DNA of 64,000 nt, taken from contig AP026147.1 of assembly GCA_030295235.1 (NCBI GenBank), forward strand, positions 248,001-312,000. Direction: 5' to 3'. Position numbers and translations under genes: made by a program. Origin of the DNA: Fistulifera solaris (taxonomy: Eukaryota; Bacillariophyta; Bacillariophyceae; Naviculales; Stauroneidaceae). A model generated the notes under the pieces. It did not search any database and was not told the origin of the DNA. It saw only the letters and a list, made by a program, of their open reading frames with translations. Within the stretch, counting starts at the first letter, position 1, and each line of letters starts with the position of its first letter. This document shows positions 32,045-43,199 of the stretch, one piece after another.

Positions 32045-32210
32045 GTTTTAATTCGACGAAAATAAGTGAACTGTTTGTTGCTAGTTACAAGCGATTCGAA
32101 TAAGTGAATACTAGAGTACATGGAATTATAATATCAAAAGTAGTTTGCTAACGGTACGATGAGAATGCGGCCAGTGTATAGCAAGAAGTCCGGTTCTTTC
32201 CATTTGCCGC

Positions 32211-33224
32211 TCAGCATGGATGACAAAAAGAAAAGTCGTTCGAACTTTCAGGTCCAGCGGGAATGTCGCATCCGCTTCGCAAAAACATTGCCTGCGTTAT
32301 GCAGGAGTCGGGAATGTTATCCTTCCAGGTGCATAGCGATTGATCGAACCATTTGGCGTCGTAAAACATGTATTTCATGTCTGTAACCTGTGACACTTGC
32401 CAAGAGCTTAAATCATGATTGAACGCAACCGCCGAGGAAAACATGGCTTCCATGCTTGTCACTGACGATGTGTCCCATGATCCAATGTCCTGGTTGAAGG
32501 AAGATGCACCAGCAAAAGTATTTCTCATAGAAGTAACCGCACCCGTTTTCCAAAAGCTCACCTCACCGTCAAAGCTAGTGGCCAGTCGAAACATGTCGTC
32601 CATGTCAGTGACCTTTTCAGTATTCCAGCCGCCAAGATCCTGGTCAAAGGACGAAGCCTTGTTAAACATACCCGACATGTCTTTCACGGAGCTGGTCGTC
32701 CACGATCCAATGTCTTGGTCGAACAAAGTGGCCCCAGAAAACATTTTGGACATATCCGTCACCGCCGCCGTTTTCCAATTCGAAATATCGTTGTTGAACA
32801 CCACCGCTTTCTCAAACATACTTCTCATACTAGTGGCGGACGACGTATCCCATCCACCGATCTCCTGGTCAAACGCTCGCGCTTGCGCAAACATCTGGGT
32901 CATATTCTTCACGTTCGATACGTCCCATGTGCTGATGTCTTGATTGAACGAGAACGCTTGATAGAACATGCGCGACATGTCGGTTGCCGACGACACGTCC
33001 CAACCACTTATGTCTTCATTAAACTCGATCAGTCGTTCTACCATCAGGTCCTCTGCCGAAAAGATGGACGAAAAGTCCTTTACTTGCGAGACATCCCATT
33101 GTCCTATGGGAACCCATCCTCGTGGATTGCGAGTGTAGAGTTGCACGGCACTCCGGAGAGCGATTTTGGTGCGAAAACTGGAAGGCTTACCGATGCATAC
33201 ATCTTCACAACATACACGGATCAT
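32211..33224 (-). CDS. DUF285/BspA-type repeat protein
   Basis: Nine consecutive 25-residue repeats follow the pattern (G/S)WDTSxVTDMxxMFxxAxxFNQDI, preceded by a degenerate one ('QWDVSQVKDFSSIF') and capped by a Cys-containing C-terminus ('CTWKDNIPDSC', 'SGCDIPAG'). This is the DUF285 (mycoplasma lipoprotein-type/BspA-related) solenoid, common in bacterial surface proteins and in diatoms and other protists, where it has been suggested to come from lateral transfer. 337 residues, uninterrupted. The annotated Met (MIRVCCEDVC) gives no signal peptide although the family is normally extracellular. A missed 5' exon is possible. Confidence 0.85.
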   Translation of the reverse strand: MIRVCCEDVCIGKPSSFRTKIALRSAVQLYTRNPRGWVPIGQWDVSQVKDFSSIFSAEDLMVERLIEFNEDISGWDVSSATDMSRMFYQAFSFNQDISTWDVSNVKNMTQMFAQARAFDQEIGGWDTSSATSMRSMFEKAVVFNNDISNWKTAAVTDMSKMFSGATLFDQDIGSWTTSSVKDMSGMFNKASSFDQDLGGWNTEKVTDMDDMFRLATSFDGEVSFWKTGAVTSMRNTFAGASSFNQDIGSWDTSSVTSMEAMFSSAVAFNHDLSSWQVSQVTDMKYMFYDAKWFDQSLCTWKDNIPDSCITQAMFLRSGCDIPAGPESSNDFSFCHPC

Positions 33225-33820
33225 GGTGCAGCGGGTGGCAAGAAAAGTTGTAGGTGGGAGAGCTATATTTTCAGAGAAAAGGAAAATTATGTTATGGATG
33301 TCATGATATCTCTAGAGTAGAACCCTTTGGAAAGAGTCTCACTTCGGATTGAAATCATGTTCTAGCAAACCTTTTCAACGTGAAGATGTGTCGAAATTGT
33401 TCTCTCCTGTCGGCTTTCTCTCGCGAAGGGGGGAAATGAGAAAAGTACCAGGTACTTGTATAATGAGGTGCGAGTGTTGCGACGAGTGCGAGCTGCGCAG
33501 TGAAAATCTAATTATGACCCGGTGACCTGTCTGTACTTTAAAGTTCATACTTCAATGAAGCTTTTTGGGCCCATGTTTCTCGGTCATTGAGCATCGGGAC
33601 TGAAACATGTGCGGGACTACTCAAGCCCGTCTGCCAGTGTGCCGTTGATCGTATCCATAGTAGACATGAAAAACTTCGGGGTAGCTGGTAGCTGGTAAGC
33701 TTACCAAGCAAATCCAACGTTCACTTTTGCGCAAAGACCTACAAGAGATCCGAAGGGACTGACAATTCATGCCTCGATCTATGATGTTGCATATCCATGC
33801 GGATCGTTATGGTCCCTATT

Positions 33821-33886
33821 CCCTATAAACCCAGAGTGTAGGCGACTTCCCCCAAGACTGAAATTCAGTCATGAATCATGGTGTAA
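33821..33886 (+). repeat. dispersed GACTG/CAGTC palindromic repeat, copy 2
   Basis: Reads 'ctataaacccagagtgtagg', 'cgacttcc', then the core AAGACTGAAATTCAGTCATG and 'aatcatgg'. This is the clearest copy for defining the consensus. Confidence 0.7.
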
Positions 33887-34036
33887 GTGTAAGAGCAAAC
33901 GCTTATCACTTTCGTTGTGCGACCATGCTAACGCAAAGGGCTTCAACCACGATGCATACGATTCATCGTTATTAGCGACGTATTCCTTGATTCTTTATGT
34001 CGAAACATAGCGCGGATAGAAAATTTTTTAACTGAC

Positions 34037-34092
34037 TATAGACTCATAAGCGGGCAGGTATTCGTCACGACTGCATTTCAGTCACGAGGCAT
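34037..34092 (+). repeat. dispersed GACTG/CAGTC palindromic repeat, copy 3
   Basis: Begins 'actatagactcataagc' and ends with CGACTGCATTTCAGTCACG. Confidence 0.6.
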
Positions 34093-34219
34093 CATCATCG
34101 CAAAATGCCGCGTTGCGATGCCTTGCGACGTTGCGACGAAAAGCAGGCAAGAACAACTTTATACGTAGTAATCGGCATTTCTCTGTCTACTTATTCGTGT
34201 GATCGAATTGCATCTTACT

Positions 34220-35134
34220 ATGGGAGAACGCAAAGTTGTGGCAAAATACATTCCTCCGGACTTTGATCCGTCGCTGGTTCCGCGGGGCAAGAAACTCTCG
34301 GCCAAAGATGGGACGGTGCCGGTGCGCATGATGTTGCCGTTTTCCATTCAGTGCAGCAATTGTCATACATTTTTATACAAAGGTCGCAAATTTAATTCGA
34401 AGAAAGAACCCATGGGAGGACCCGATGGTGTTTATTTGGGTATCACGCGATTTCGATTCTATATCAAATGTACACACTGCGCGAGGCCGGTCACGTTTCT
34501 AACCGATCCGAAGAATGCGGATTATGAGATGGAGAGCGGAGGGACGCGGAACTTTGAGTATACAAAAGACAAGCAAGAGCAAGAAGCGAATGCTGAGGAG
34601 GAAGAGGAAGAAAAGAAAAAGCTAGACCCTTTGGCTGCTCTGGAATCTAGAGTTCTTGATTCGCAACGAGAAATGGCAGAAATTGATCAACTGGAAGAGA
34701 TTCGTGCATTGAACGCAAAGCACCTCAATTTACTCAAGCCGGAGAATGGAAATTTTGGAGATGAAACTCAGGCAGTTTTGAATGCCGTACATTCTAGTGA
34801 GAAGGATAATGTTGATCCTAATAAAGAATCCTTAGAATTGACTGCAGAAGAGGAAGAACTCTTGAGATCTGTCAAATTTGGCAAACAAGAAAACAAATTA
34901 CGACGACTAGACGAAAGAGACGAGAAGCTGGCAGAAGAAAAGCGAAAGAAAGAGCTCGAACGAATCAGACAGAACGCCGCTGTGAATCAGCAGAAGAAGT
35001 CCGTAATAAACGTAGTAGCGCGCAAGCGTAAAGCCCCATCAGTGGATTCGGAAAACGTTGAGCAAGTGAAGCGTAAAGACGAGGGACTATCCTCTTTATT
35101 GACCGGCTACGGCTCTGAATCCGACTCTGATTGA
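34220..35134 (+). CDS. splicing factor of the YJU2/CWC16 (CCDC94) family
   Basis: I choose the second Met (34220, MGERKVVAKYIPPDFDPS) because family members start MGERKxxxKYxPPDFDP; an upstream in-frame ATG exists at 34199. Two CxxC pairs (CSNCH and CTHCA) form the zinc site, with 'YKGRKFNSKKE', 'YLGITRFRFYIKCT', 'FLTDPKNADYEMESGGTRNF' between and after. These are hallmark residues of YJU2, which joins the activated spliceosome and promotes the first catalytic step. A Glu/Lys-rich coiled region and a disordered Ser-rich C-terminus follow. About 304 residues, intronless and unbroken. Confidence 0.93.
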   Translation: MGERKVVAKYIPPDFDPSLVPRGKKLSAKDGTVPVRMMLPFSIQCSNCHTFLYKGRKFNSKKEPMGGPDGVYLGITRFRFYIKCTHCARPVTFLTDPKNADYEMESGGTRNFEYTKDKQEQEANAEEEEEEKKKLDPLAALESRVLDSQREMAEIDQLEEIRALNAKHLNLLKPENGNFGDETQAVLNAVHSSEKDNVDPNKESLELTAEEEELLRSVKFGKQENKLRRLDERDEKLAEEKRKKELERIRQNAAVNQQKKSVINVVARKRKAPSVDSENVEQVKRKDEGLSSLLTGYGSESDSD

Positions 35135-36243
35135 GTGTTTTCATTTGACACTAATCGCTGCTGGCAGTCCTAAACGATGCCTCTGATACAAAGTATGAAT
35201 AAGAGCAACAGGGAGAGTTTCCGAGTATCCATTGCCATCTATGAAGTGACTATCAGCAATATAATGCTGGCGCACGTCACGACTTCACCACCCATAGTAT
35301 AATAAAACAACATCGACATCGACATGATCTGCCTATTCTTTAAGTGATTGAGAAGTAGCTGCAGAACCAAGCTTCAAATACGGGAACGGAAAAAGCCAAC
35401 TACCAACTAGTCGTTATGGATTTATCTAGGTCTGGTGCCTGGTTTTGGTTACTCCATTCTTACAATGATTAGACTAGTATGTTTCATAGGCGACGAAGTC
35501 TGGATTTTAGGGCCAGTCGTATAGAATCTATCTTGCTTTGCAAACGAACTATGATCCCAAGGCCATGCCTCATGCCTCGTTCGCTGCTTGCTTGTTCCTT
35601 CGTCTTTTGGGCTTCTCGGCTCTTATCCTTCATTTATCTCCACCAATGACCAATGGGAAGGTGATCTGGAATCTGGATGGGATATGGGATTCTAATGAAG
35701 CAGGAGTTGGCCGTGGCGTTCGATACGCTCTTTACCACACAGGATACATGTGACTGTGACTGCCGGAGGCCGACTCTTGACTCTTGACACGACTTGAAGG
35801 AATCAAAATGACGAAAGAAAGATTTGCGTGACTCCGTTCAAGACCTTGCTCCGATAAACAAGAACTACAGTACGACTATAGGAGTTGCTGTTTATGCAAC
35901 CCTTTTTCGGTATTGAAGGTGTCATATATACATCATTTGATTGGCTGTCTGGGGACGTGTTCTGGCCTCTGATTTCTGATTGGTTTCCTTTCTTCGAATA
36001 CCAGCAGGAAAAGCTGTCCATTCAGTATACAATTTATGAGTAGTTGCGAGGTCTGAAGCTCACAGCCACAGAAATTGAAAACAACCTCCTGACCACTTTA
36101 CCGTAGCAGCGCTACTGGCCAACTTCTTCCTACGAAAAACTCCGTATTGATTATTTGTGCAACGTCAATTTTTGCTGGTGTCTTTCAATCAAAATTCGTG
36201 ATCACCCCCGTTTGCCCTGAATCTGGAGTAAAAGCCACTTTGA
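35135..36243. other. intergenic, about 1.1 kb
   Basis: Nothing convincing. A forward frame of 71 codons (35538-35753) starts with a hydrophobic stretch but lacks further support. Confidence 0.45.
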
Positions 36244-36258
36244 ATGCAGCCCTCGACC

Positions 36259-36959
36259 ATGGGATTAAGCCTCTCAAAAGATGATTTATCTTGTTTTACA
36301 AGTAAAAACGAGGTTCGAGGCTCGGCCCGAAAGATGACTATTACGTCGCATCGTAGGGCTTCACGCATCGCTAAAAACGGCTTGAATGTCTCTAGTAGCT
36401 TTCGAAATACAGCCATCAAACCGTACTCAACGAAGGCTGGAAATGTGTTCGATGATGATACCGTGAGTACACGCGGTTCTCGAAGAATCGCAAAGGAAGC
36501 TGCTCAAAAGGAGGCCTCTAATTCTGCTGGTGGTATTATGGGGATGTTCAAGCGGCAATCGTTTGCATCTGATCATAGCCACCCTCGTTCCGCTTTTCGA
36601 CAAGATTCGGCTGCTTACGATCCCTCAAGTCCAATGTCTCGTGGTTCAGAAGACACAGACATGGAGGAGGCTTCTTCGAGCCCTCTACCCATTCCTACAA
36701 GCCCAGGCCCTGTGTCCAAGCCTACTCTTGTGGACGAAGACCACGAAGTCGATCATCTACGACGCGTCTACGATATGAGGACCTGGGATATGTATATTCG
36801 CATTACAGAGTCTCGTCGGCATTCCAATTATCAGAGCCAGGCCCCCGCAAACAGCTATGCGTGTGGGTCGGTGTAACAATGGATCACCATTGCGATCCAA
36901 ATGCCGGATGCCACTCATCAAGCGAATACGACGAAGAGCTAATGTTTCACCTTGAATAG
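36259..36959 (+). CDS. unknown disordered protein with myristoylation-type N-terminus
   Basis: An in-frame Met lies at 36244, but starting at 36259 gives MGLSLSKDD, matching the Gly2/Ser6 N-myristoylation pattern, with a Cys shortly after (DLSCF) that could be palmitoylated. The rest is basic and Ser-rich ('RRASRIAKN', 'TRGSRRIAKEAAQK'), then acidic ('MSRGSEDTDMEEASSS'), with a more ordered end ('HLRRVYDMRTWDMYIRIT'). GGG at 36865-36867 needs one more G to enter the tail 'DHHCDPNAGCHSSSEYDEEL', which ends at TAG 36957-36959. About 235 residues. No family recognised. The short conserved-looking 'MRTWDMYIRI' near the end is the part most likely to be functional. Confidence 0.6.
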
Positions 36960-37206
36960 CAGCTACTCGCGCTACGCTAATTTCCCACCGATTGAGTGCG
37001 GAACCTTCAGCTACGAGCTACGAAGATACAATTTTCTGTAAAAGAAGGAAGCTAATTAGTTTTGAAATACTTAGTCTAGTCAATGAAACTATTTTTAACA
37101 AAGCCTTTATCAATTAAATTCATCTTATAATGTAGTGTGCAATTGATGCTAAGGAATAATGCATATATTCATCACAAATTAGAGTGGACTACTCTACCAG
37201 TAGCTT

Positions 37207-40161
37207 TTAACGCGCAAGCAAAAACTCTGGACGGCCGCGAAGTAAAGCGAAAAGAGTGTCGGAACCACAATGACTAGACACCCGAGCCAAAATGAACGGA
37301 AGAAGCTTGGCGTCGATTGTGTTCACCCAATGAAGCGCCTGGGGGTAGGTTCGTACCACCAAGGCAAATGAGCTGTCCCAAGGACGGCCATTTTGTATCA
37401 TAAGATTCAGCGGAAAGTCTCCATCGTTGTTGCGGATCTTGGCTGCCTCGGGATAGATTTCCAAAAGCTTACGCAGAACCCCTAAACGCTGGTGATAGCT
37501 TCCGTCGCAACAGCCATCGACAATTCCATCCAGAAGCGACATCTTTTCGATTGGAATACTCGCTTCAATGTGTAAGGGGGTATTTCCATCGACGTCGGCG
37601 ACCCGAGCCTCCTCAGGAAACATGTGGAGAGCTCTGTGAATGTAGGCAGGATCAATTCGAGCACCCTTGCGGTGCAAAGCGATACAAGCGCCAACAAGAC
37701 TTTGGCCGTTGTTTTCGTTCATCGAAGGACCATAATGCAGAATTTTGGCAAGAATTGACAAAGTCGTAAAGCATCGCATCTGATAAATATGGAGGTTGTT
37801 TTGCAAGGTACAGGTATGTCCTTTGCAAAGCTTTTGGTACTCTTCCATGACAATCCCGATCGGAGTCTGCCCAGCAGTATTCTGAATCAAAATCGGGGAA
37901 ATTCGCCCGTTGCACGTTGCCAGCGCAGACTCCAACCCAGCACTGCTAGCCAAGGCGACTTCTCTCACAACCTCCGGATTTACTTTACGCAATACAGCCA
38001 AATGCAAGGGGGTATCGTCATACGTCGTTTTCATATGCAAAGCATCAGGATACGCCCGAATGATTGCGCGAAGAGCTTCTACGTCCATTTCTTCCCGAAT
38101 GGCTGAATGCAGCGGAGTATTTCCCATCAGATCGACATCGGAGAAAATCTGAGGACCACACAAGCGAGAGAAAAGTGTGACGATTCGACTGCAAAATAGT
38201 CAAAGTGAGTGAACTCAACTAAACGAGATGATGCACCAGGGCAAGCGAGAACAGACTTACTCGTCAATCCTTCCGTTCTTGCAAAGTATTTGGAGGGGTG
38301 AATAGCCCGCATTGTTGCGAACAGAAATCCATGAAGGATTTGAAGCCGCTAGTGATTCGATATGTGGGCGAGAGAAATCACGAAAGCAAGCAAGGTGGAC
38401 TGTTGCAACAAGATGGTGAGCAAATAGTGTTTAAGATCGATGATAGGACCGCACGAACAACTTACGAGGTGTATTTCCCACAGTACTGGTCAGAACTTTG
38501 TCACGCAATGGTGATGCGTGCATCTCCTCGGTGCCATTCTCTTCGCGAAGCGATTGATATGTCTTTGACAGCATATCAATAATGGCAACAGATGCGCTGG
38601 AATTATTACTCGCCAAGTGCATAGCAGATTCTCCGCCATTTGTGCGTTTGAGGGCAGCTTGTGGGCACGCACGGAGCAGTTCACGAACAATCATACACTG
38701 CGCTTGGTAAGCCCGGCAGCTGCAGTGAATCGGTAGAAAACCATAGTCATTTGGCTGAAGGGTAGCAGCGGGATTGGCTTCTAGTAAAAACTTGACTGCC
38801 TCGACTGATTTATTGGCTGTGCATGCCAATGAAAGTGCCGTGTCATGCTTACGAGTTTGCAGGAATGCCGCCCGCTTCTCCACGTCCAACAAGCACCTGA
38901 CCACATCACTGTCCGCACCGTTTTCAAGAGCGTGGTGCAGCGGTAGGTAACCATTTACATCCTGAATAAGCAAAGCCTCAGGCGCCGCACGGACGAGGGC
39001 TTCCACAATAGGAAAGTGAATCGTACGAGTTCCGCGGCATACGAGATGAAGAGGCGTAGAGGAAGCATCCTGATCGGTCAGAGTGGCAGCGTTCGGAGCG
39101 GCCACCAGCAAACGTTTAATTGACTCCGCATCCTCGGCTGTGGTCGGGTTTTGCTGACAAAGAACGTGCAATGGTGTTTTCCCGGAAGTCAGAGAAACAA
39201 GGCCCGCGGAGAGAGGATCTCTCCTTGCGCAGAGGGCCATCAACGCGTGATTCGAATTACTTGCGGCATAATGAAATGGTGTGAAACCACGAGCAACGGA
39301 ACGATCACGCAACTGAAGCGATTCGGGCGCAAGATTCAGTAAATATTCAGCAAGCTCAACGGATGCGTTTCTGCGTTGACAATGAAGATGCAGTGCAGTC
39401 TGACCCCAACTATTCAGTCGACTAACAGATGTAGGGCTTGCACGGACGAGACGATCAATGACGCCAGGGGGTAGCATGCTTTCGGGTGCTGCTAATGCGC
39501 AGTGAATGGGCAAATTTCCTACTCCATTTGCCATCGTTCCGATGGGAGGATAGGGCTCTAAAAGTACATCCAAAATCTGGCGCATATCCTCACTCTCGAT
39601 ATGACGCGTAGAAATACCCATGAAGAGTAAATGAAGGGGCGTATTCATCCGAGAATCCAGCTGAAGTGCACGGTGTGTTCCTACTTCCATCATGGCGTGA
39701 ATGACGTGACGACAACTACAACGCAAAGCCGCTTCGTGCAACGGCGTCCGGTCCGTCCGAGGGCAACGGTACCCCACTTCTTCGGGGTTTTCCGTGATTC
39801 GCTGTACAATGGTCGAGCAGCCGCGTATATTTGACCCAGAAAGCACAGCGGAGCAGGGCAAGTCTTCGCGAACAAGGTCCATCAAGAAGGAACTCGTTTC
39901 TTCCTGCGCTTCTTCGGCCTCCATCCAAGCCGGTGCGTCTTCATCTTCGATCACCCCTTGCGCGAATGGTCCGTCGTGCATCCTCAATCTATCTCTTCCT
40001 CGCATCATCCGGGCAAGTTGTCGTCTTCGTTGACGCAGGATGTTAATATGTACGGGCACCGCAACAGGAAGGTTCGCGTCGTTGTTAGGCTCGTTCACTA
40101 CCCCTTCGACCATGTCGATATCATCATCGTCATCGTCAAGCCAATCCATGTCGACATCCAT
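37207..40161 (-). CDS. ankyrin-repeat protein, 921 aa
   Basis: Three exons: 40161-38466, 38348-38261 and 38188-37207. Introns of 117 bp (38349-38465, GTAAGT...CTAG) and 72 bp (38189-38260, GTAAGT...TGCAG) keep the frame. The acidic N-terminus (MDVDMDWLDDDDDDIDM) and basic patch are followed by about 18 ankyrin-like repeats ('RTPLHEAALR', 'NTPLHLLF', 'QTALHLHCQRRNASVELAEY', 'TPLHVLCQQN', 'GNTPLHIEASI'). Repeats often carry diatom-style 'LLxAxPxAAxxxxxxGxxPIH' spacing. Ankyrin repeats bind proteins; no catalytic or membrane part is present, so it is a cytosolic or nuclear adaptor with unknown partner. Unusually, no frame break in nearly 3 kb. Confidence 0.88.
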
Positions 40162-40768
40162 CTTGTAAAAAGAGTTTTCCTTTTTATTTGTTAGAGGTAA
40201 TTTTATTGCTTCTTATGGCTTAAGAATGAAATGAGTCTATTGTTGACGAAGAATGATAAGCTCCGTAGTATACACGCTGGACGCATAACCAAAGGTTAAA
40301 ACCGAAACACCGAAACACGGCGGAAAGCAGAAACGCCAAAATGAGAGGAATGCTTCTCGCTTCACCAATCGTATTCCGTGTTTTCTACGTATTTAGAAGT
40401 CTAAGAGATAACCGTTACCGTTACAAATATCATAGTGACTAATGACTTTTAAAGTACACTCAAACAGATAGTCGCTTAAGTAGGAAACAACCATATCGAA
40501 ATCGACAAATATTGTGACCGTGACATCACTTCTCGTGACACACGGTTCATGATGTGATCGCGTGTGAAATAGGATGTGTTAAGGCGCGTACAAGTAGACC
40601 CAAACACAGACATATCTCTGATGGAACGCGATACCACTACTTTACGAAGAGTTTTCAGAACTAAAGCAACTCATGAAGCGAAATCGGATGATGTTCTCAG
40701 CATCAGAAACTTTTAAATGGTTAATCGAATTTCTGTCGAATCTATCTATGTACATTAAAGTCGTTTTT
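40162..40768. other. intergenic, about 600 bp
   Basis: 5' flank of the ankyrin gene, and 3' flank of the transporter gene. No gene or repeat seen. Confidence 0.45.
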
Positions 40769-42527
40769 TTATTTCTTCAACAAGATTGTGAGACCACCCG
40801 ACAAAAGTGTGGCGATAGACGCCGTCGTTATGAGGCCTTCCATGTTTGCCCAGTCGTTTTCCCGACTTGTACCGAACGCGTTCACCATTGGGACGGCCAA
40901 AAGAGATCCTATCATTCCTCCAAAGTCAATACAACCAATAAGAGAGCCGTATCGTAAGCCGACAGAGTTGGACACGCCCGAAGCAGATTGTGTAAAAGGA
41001 GCGGGATCATCGCTACTTTCGGATATGTAAGCTGTTGTGGTGGCAAGTATCACGTCGGGAAGAAACTTCCATTCGCTTGTTAGTGTCAAAAGTGACTTCA
41101 ACGCCAAAACAGAAATAAGCACGCTCCAGCCAACGTGGTTTCTTGCGTTTTCGTCGTCAGTATCTCTCCGGAGCAACAGCATTAACAGATTGTTGGCAAT
41201 GAAAAACCCGACAGCGGCAAATATTGTGGTGCCGACAATAACAAATAGCATTCTCGTGTAGTCTCGGTGACAATTTCGAAAGAGTGCTCCATAGCTCCAG
41301 GAAGCCAGCGACGATACTAGCATGTCCCATACCGAAAGAACCGTCAGAAATGCGGGGGCTGTCGCAGCAAATGCATCATACAGATAGGACTCCATGATGT
41401 AGGAGACACTTGGTACTGCGTGACGAAGTATCAGATAGAGTCCTGTCCGGTGAGAGCGTGGCCACTTCTCAATAACATCTCGTGACGCGGAGCGGATTAC
41501 AAAGCACCACGAGGTTCCTAGGGCTATCATCAATAAAATCCAGAATGAGAATGATGTCATCTTCTCCAACGGTTGCTTTAACGAAATCAAAGGATTGTAA
41601 TCTGTAAAAGAACGATCAGCCGCACACTGGTTCTTTTCCAAGCTGTCGAGTGACTAACAGTGTTTTCAGTGATACCATTTTCCATGTCGTCGCGTTCAGC
41701 ACTGTTAACTTGCTCGTAAGATGATTTGTTGGCATGTTGGAAACATCCTTCCCGTGTTCCTACAGTCCAAACTTGTGCAATGACAGTTCCTACAATGTAC
41801 ACAAGTCCCGTCAGAAGCAGTAACTCCTTGACGATCCGGTCATTAAGCTTTCCATTCCAGCTAATTTGATGCGTATCACTCGAAGAACCTTCCACTATCA
41901 TCCACAACCAAACCAAAAGATACGCTACCAGCGACCCAACGTTCCGATGCGTCGCGGCTTGGGATTGAAAGGCCGCCGCGGTCACTCCCACGAACGGACC
42001 GCAACACGAAGCTTCATCCAATAATGTCAATCCCAACAAAAATTCGGCCCAGGCGTTGGACAAGCAATTAGTGAAGGCAATGAGAAAGCAACCAACGACT
42101 CCGTGGACCCACGCCGTTGCCGCAATCGAGACAGCCCCTATTAATAAGAAAACAGAGATCAGGTTGTGTCTACCCAACGACCCGATAAGGGTGCTGCTAC
42201 TGAGTACCGCGTAAATGGGTTTGAGTGAAAAGGGCAAAAGGAAACCGCCGCGTAGGTGGGAAGGAGCGACAAGGGCATCTCCACTCGTGTGTTGACAATG
42301 TAAAGTAAAGATGTAGCCGGTAATGCCATGGTAACACCATTGATCGCAAATAGCATTGCGAGCGGTTTTGATAAAGTAGGCGAGGAGTCTGGCTCCTCCG
42401 ATGCATCATCGTTGACGACGAGAAGTTGCTCTTCGATACTCATTGTCGTCTCGTGGGATGATTCTTTTGAAGTATCTCTATCATGAGGATCGTCGCTTAT
42501 CTCGAGCGGGACTCTACAGGTTTTCAT
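40769..42527 (-). CDS. BT1/folate-biopterin-transporter-like membrane protein
   Basis: About 12 hydrophobic helices. The stretch 'LPFSLKPIYAVLSSSTLIGS' matches the BT1 signature LPxSxKPxYGxLSD, found in folate/biopterin transporters of trypanosomatids, plants and algae. In the typical motif the end is an acidic LSD; here it is LSSS. The polar N-terminus (MKTCRVPLEISDD) is cytosolic. Two one-base breaks on homopolymers (plus-strand AAAA 42236-42239 and TTTT 41634-41637) split the frame into three; changing each by one base restores 'YAAVSFLPFSLKP' and 'AWKKNQCAADRSF'. About 585 residues. The substrate cannot be read off. Confidence 0.75.
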
Positions 42528-43199
42528 TTAACAGCTCCTCATGTTTCAGAATGGTTTACGAACGGAGTAGGTCCTCATTGTCGTTCGCAGTCGCACAGAG
42601 GACGAGAGATGCAAAGGAATGGTGCACTTCACTTTTTCCTCCGATGAACGTGCTTCTGCCACTCGTGACTGAAAGAGTGGGGCTCACAAAAATTGAAGTG
42701 TTGCGAAACGACGTACAGACTATCCGTACCAAGGACCAAGGACAAACGACAAACCGAACTTTGATGACGTAGGACGAAGAACAACCAAAGGATGGAAGTT
42801 GTACTGTAGCAACCATAGCTAAAAATGCGAAGCTTTCGTGACGATGGGGGATTGGATTTTGAGCAAAAGAGTATGTACGGAAGTGTACCAGGTAATGCAC
42901 CTTCAGTCGTATTCGTGATACAGAATGCCGCCGCCAACGATGATCCGCCACACAAATGTTTTTCACGTCCCGAACGCGAAGGAACAACCGCAACCTTTTT
43001 CGTACCTTCCAGCAAATCCGCTTCCATTTTGCATTATTCTTGTTGTAAATTCGGTTTTGATTCTAATTTGCATCTTTAGCAGTCGTCTGTTCTTTTCATT
43101 GCAACCCAATCGCTTTGCAGTTTTTCCTAAGAACGATTTTTACCAAGCAGTCATCGTTCATCGCGTCTATACTTGTTTGGCCTTTCTGCGATAAACATC
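42528..43199. promoter_or_regulatory. divergent intergenic region
   Basis: About 670 bases between the BT1-like transporter (minus) and the mitochondrial carrier (plus). The open frames on both strands here are mutually overlapping and featureless. Confidence 0.45.

Larger units (their letters stand above)
33225..34219. other. intergenic with two dispersed repeat copies
   Basis: About 1 kb between divergent genes (DUF285 on minus, YJU2 on plus). Contains dispersed repeats at 33821-33886 and 34037-34092 and small direct repeats ('agctggtagctggta', 33670s). No gene seen. Confidence 0.5.

Noticed and set aside
35538-35753. 71-codon frame with a hydrophobic start
   Set aside because: Too short, isolated, no further evidence.
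42556-43027. Minus-strand frames of 130-145 codons between BT1-like transporter and carrier
   Set aside because: Mutually overlapping, no recognisable features, inside a divergent promoter region.
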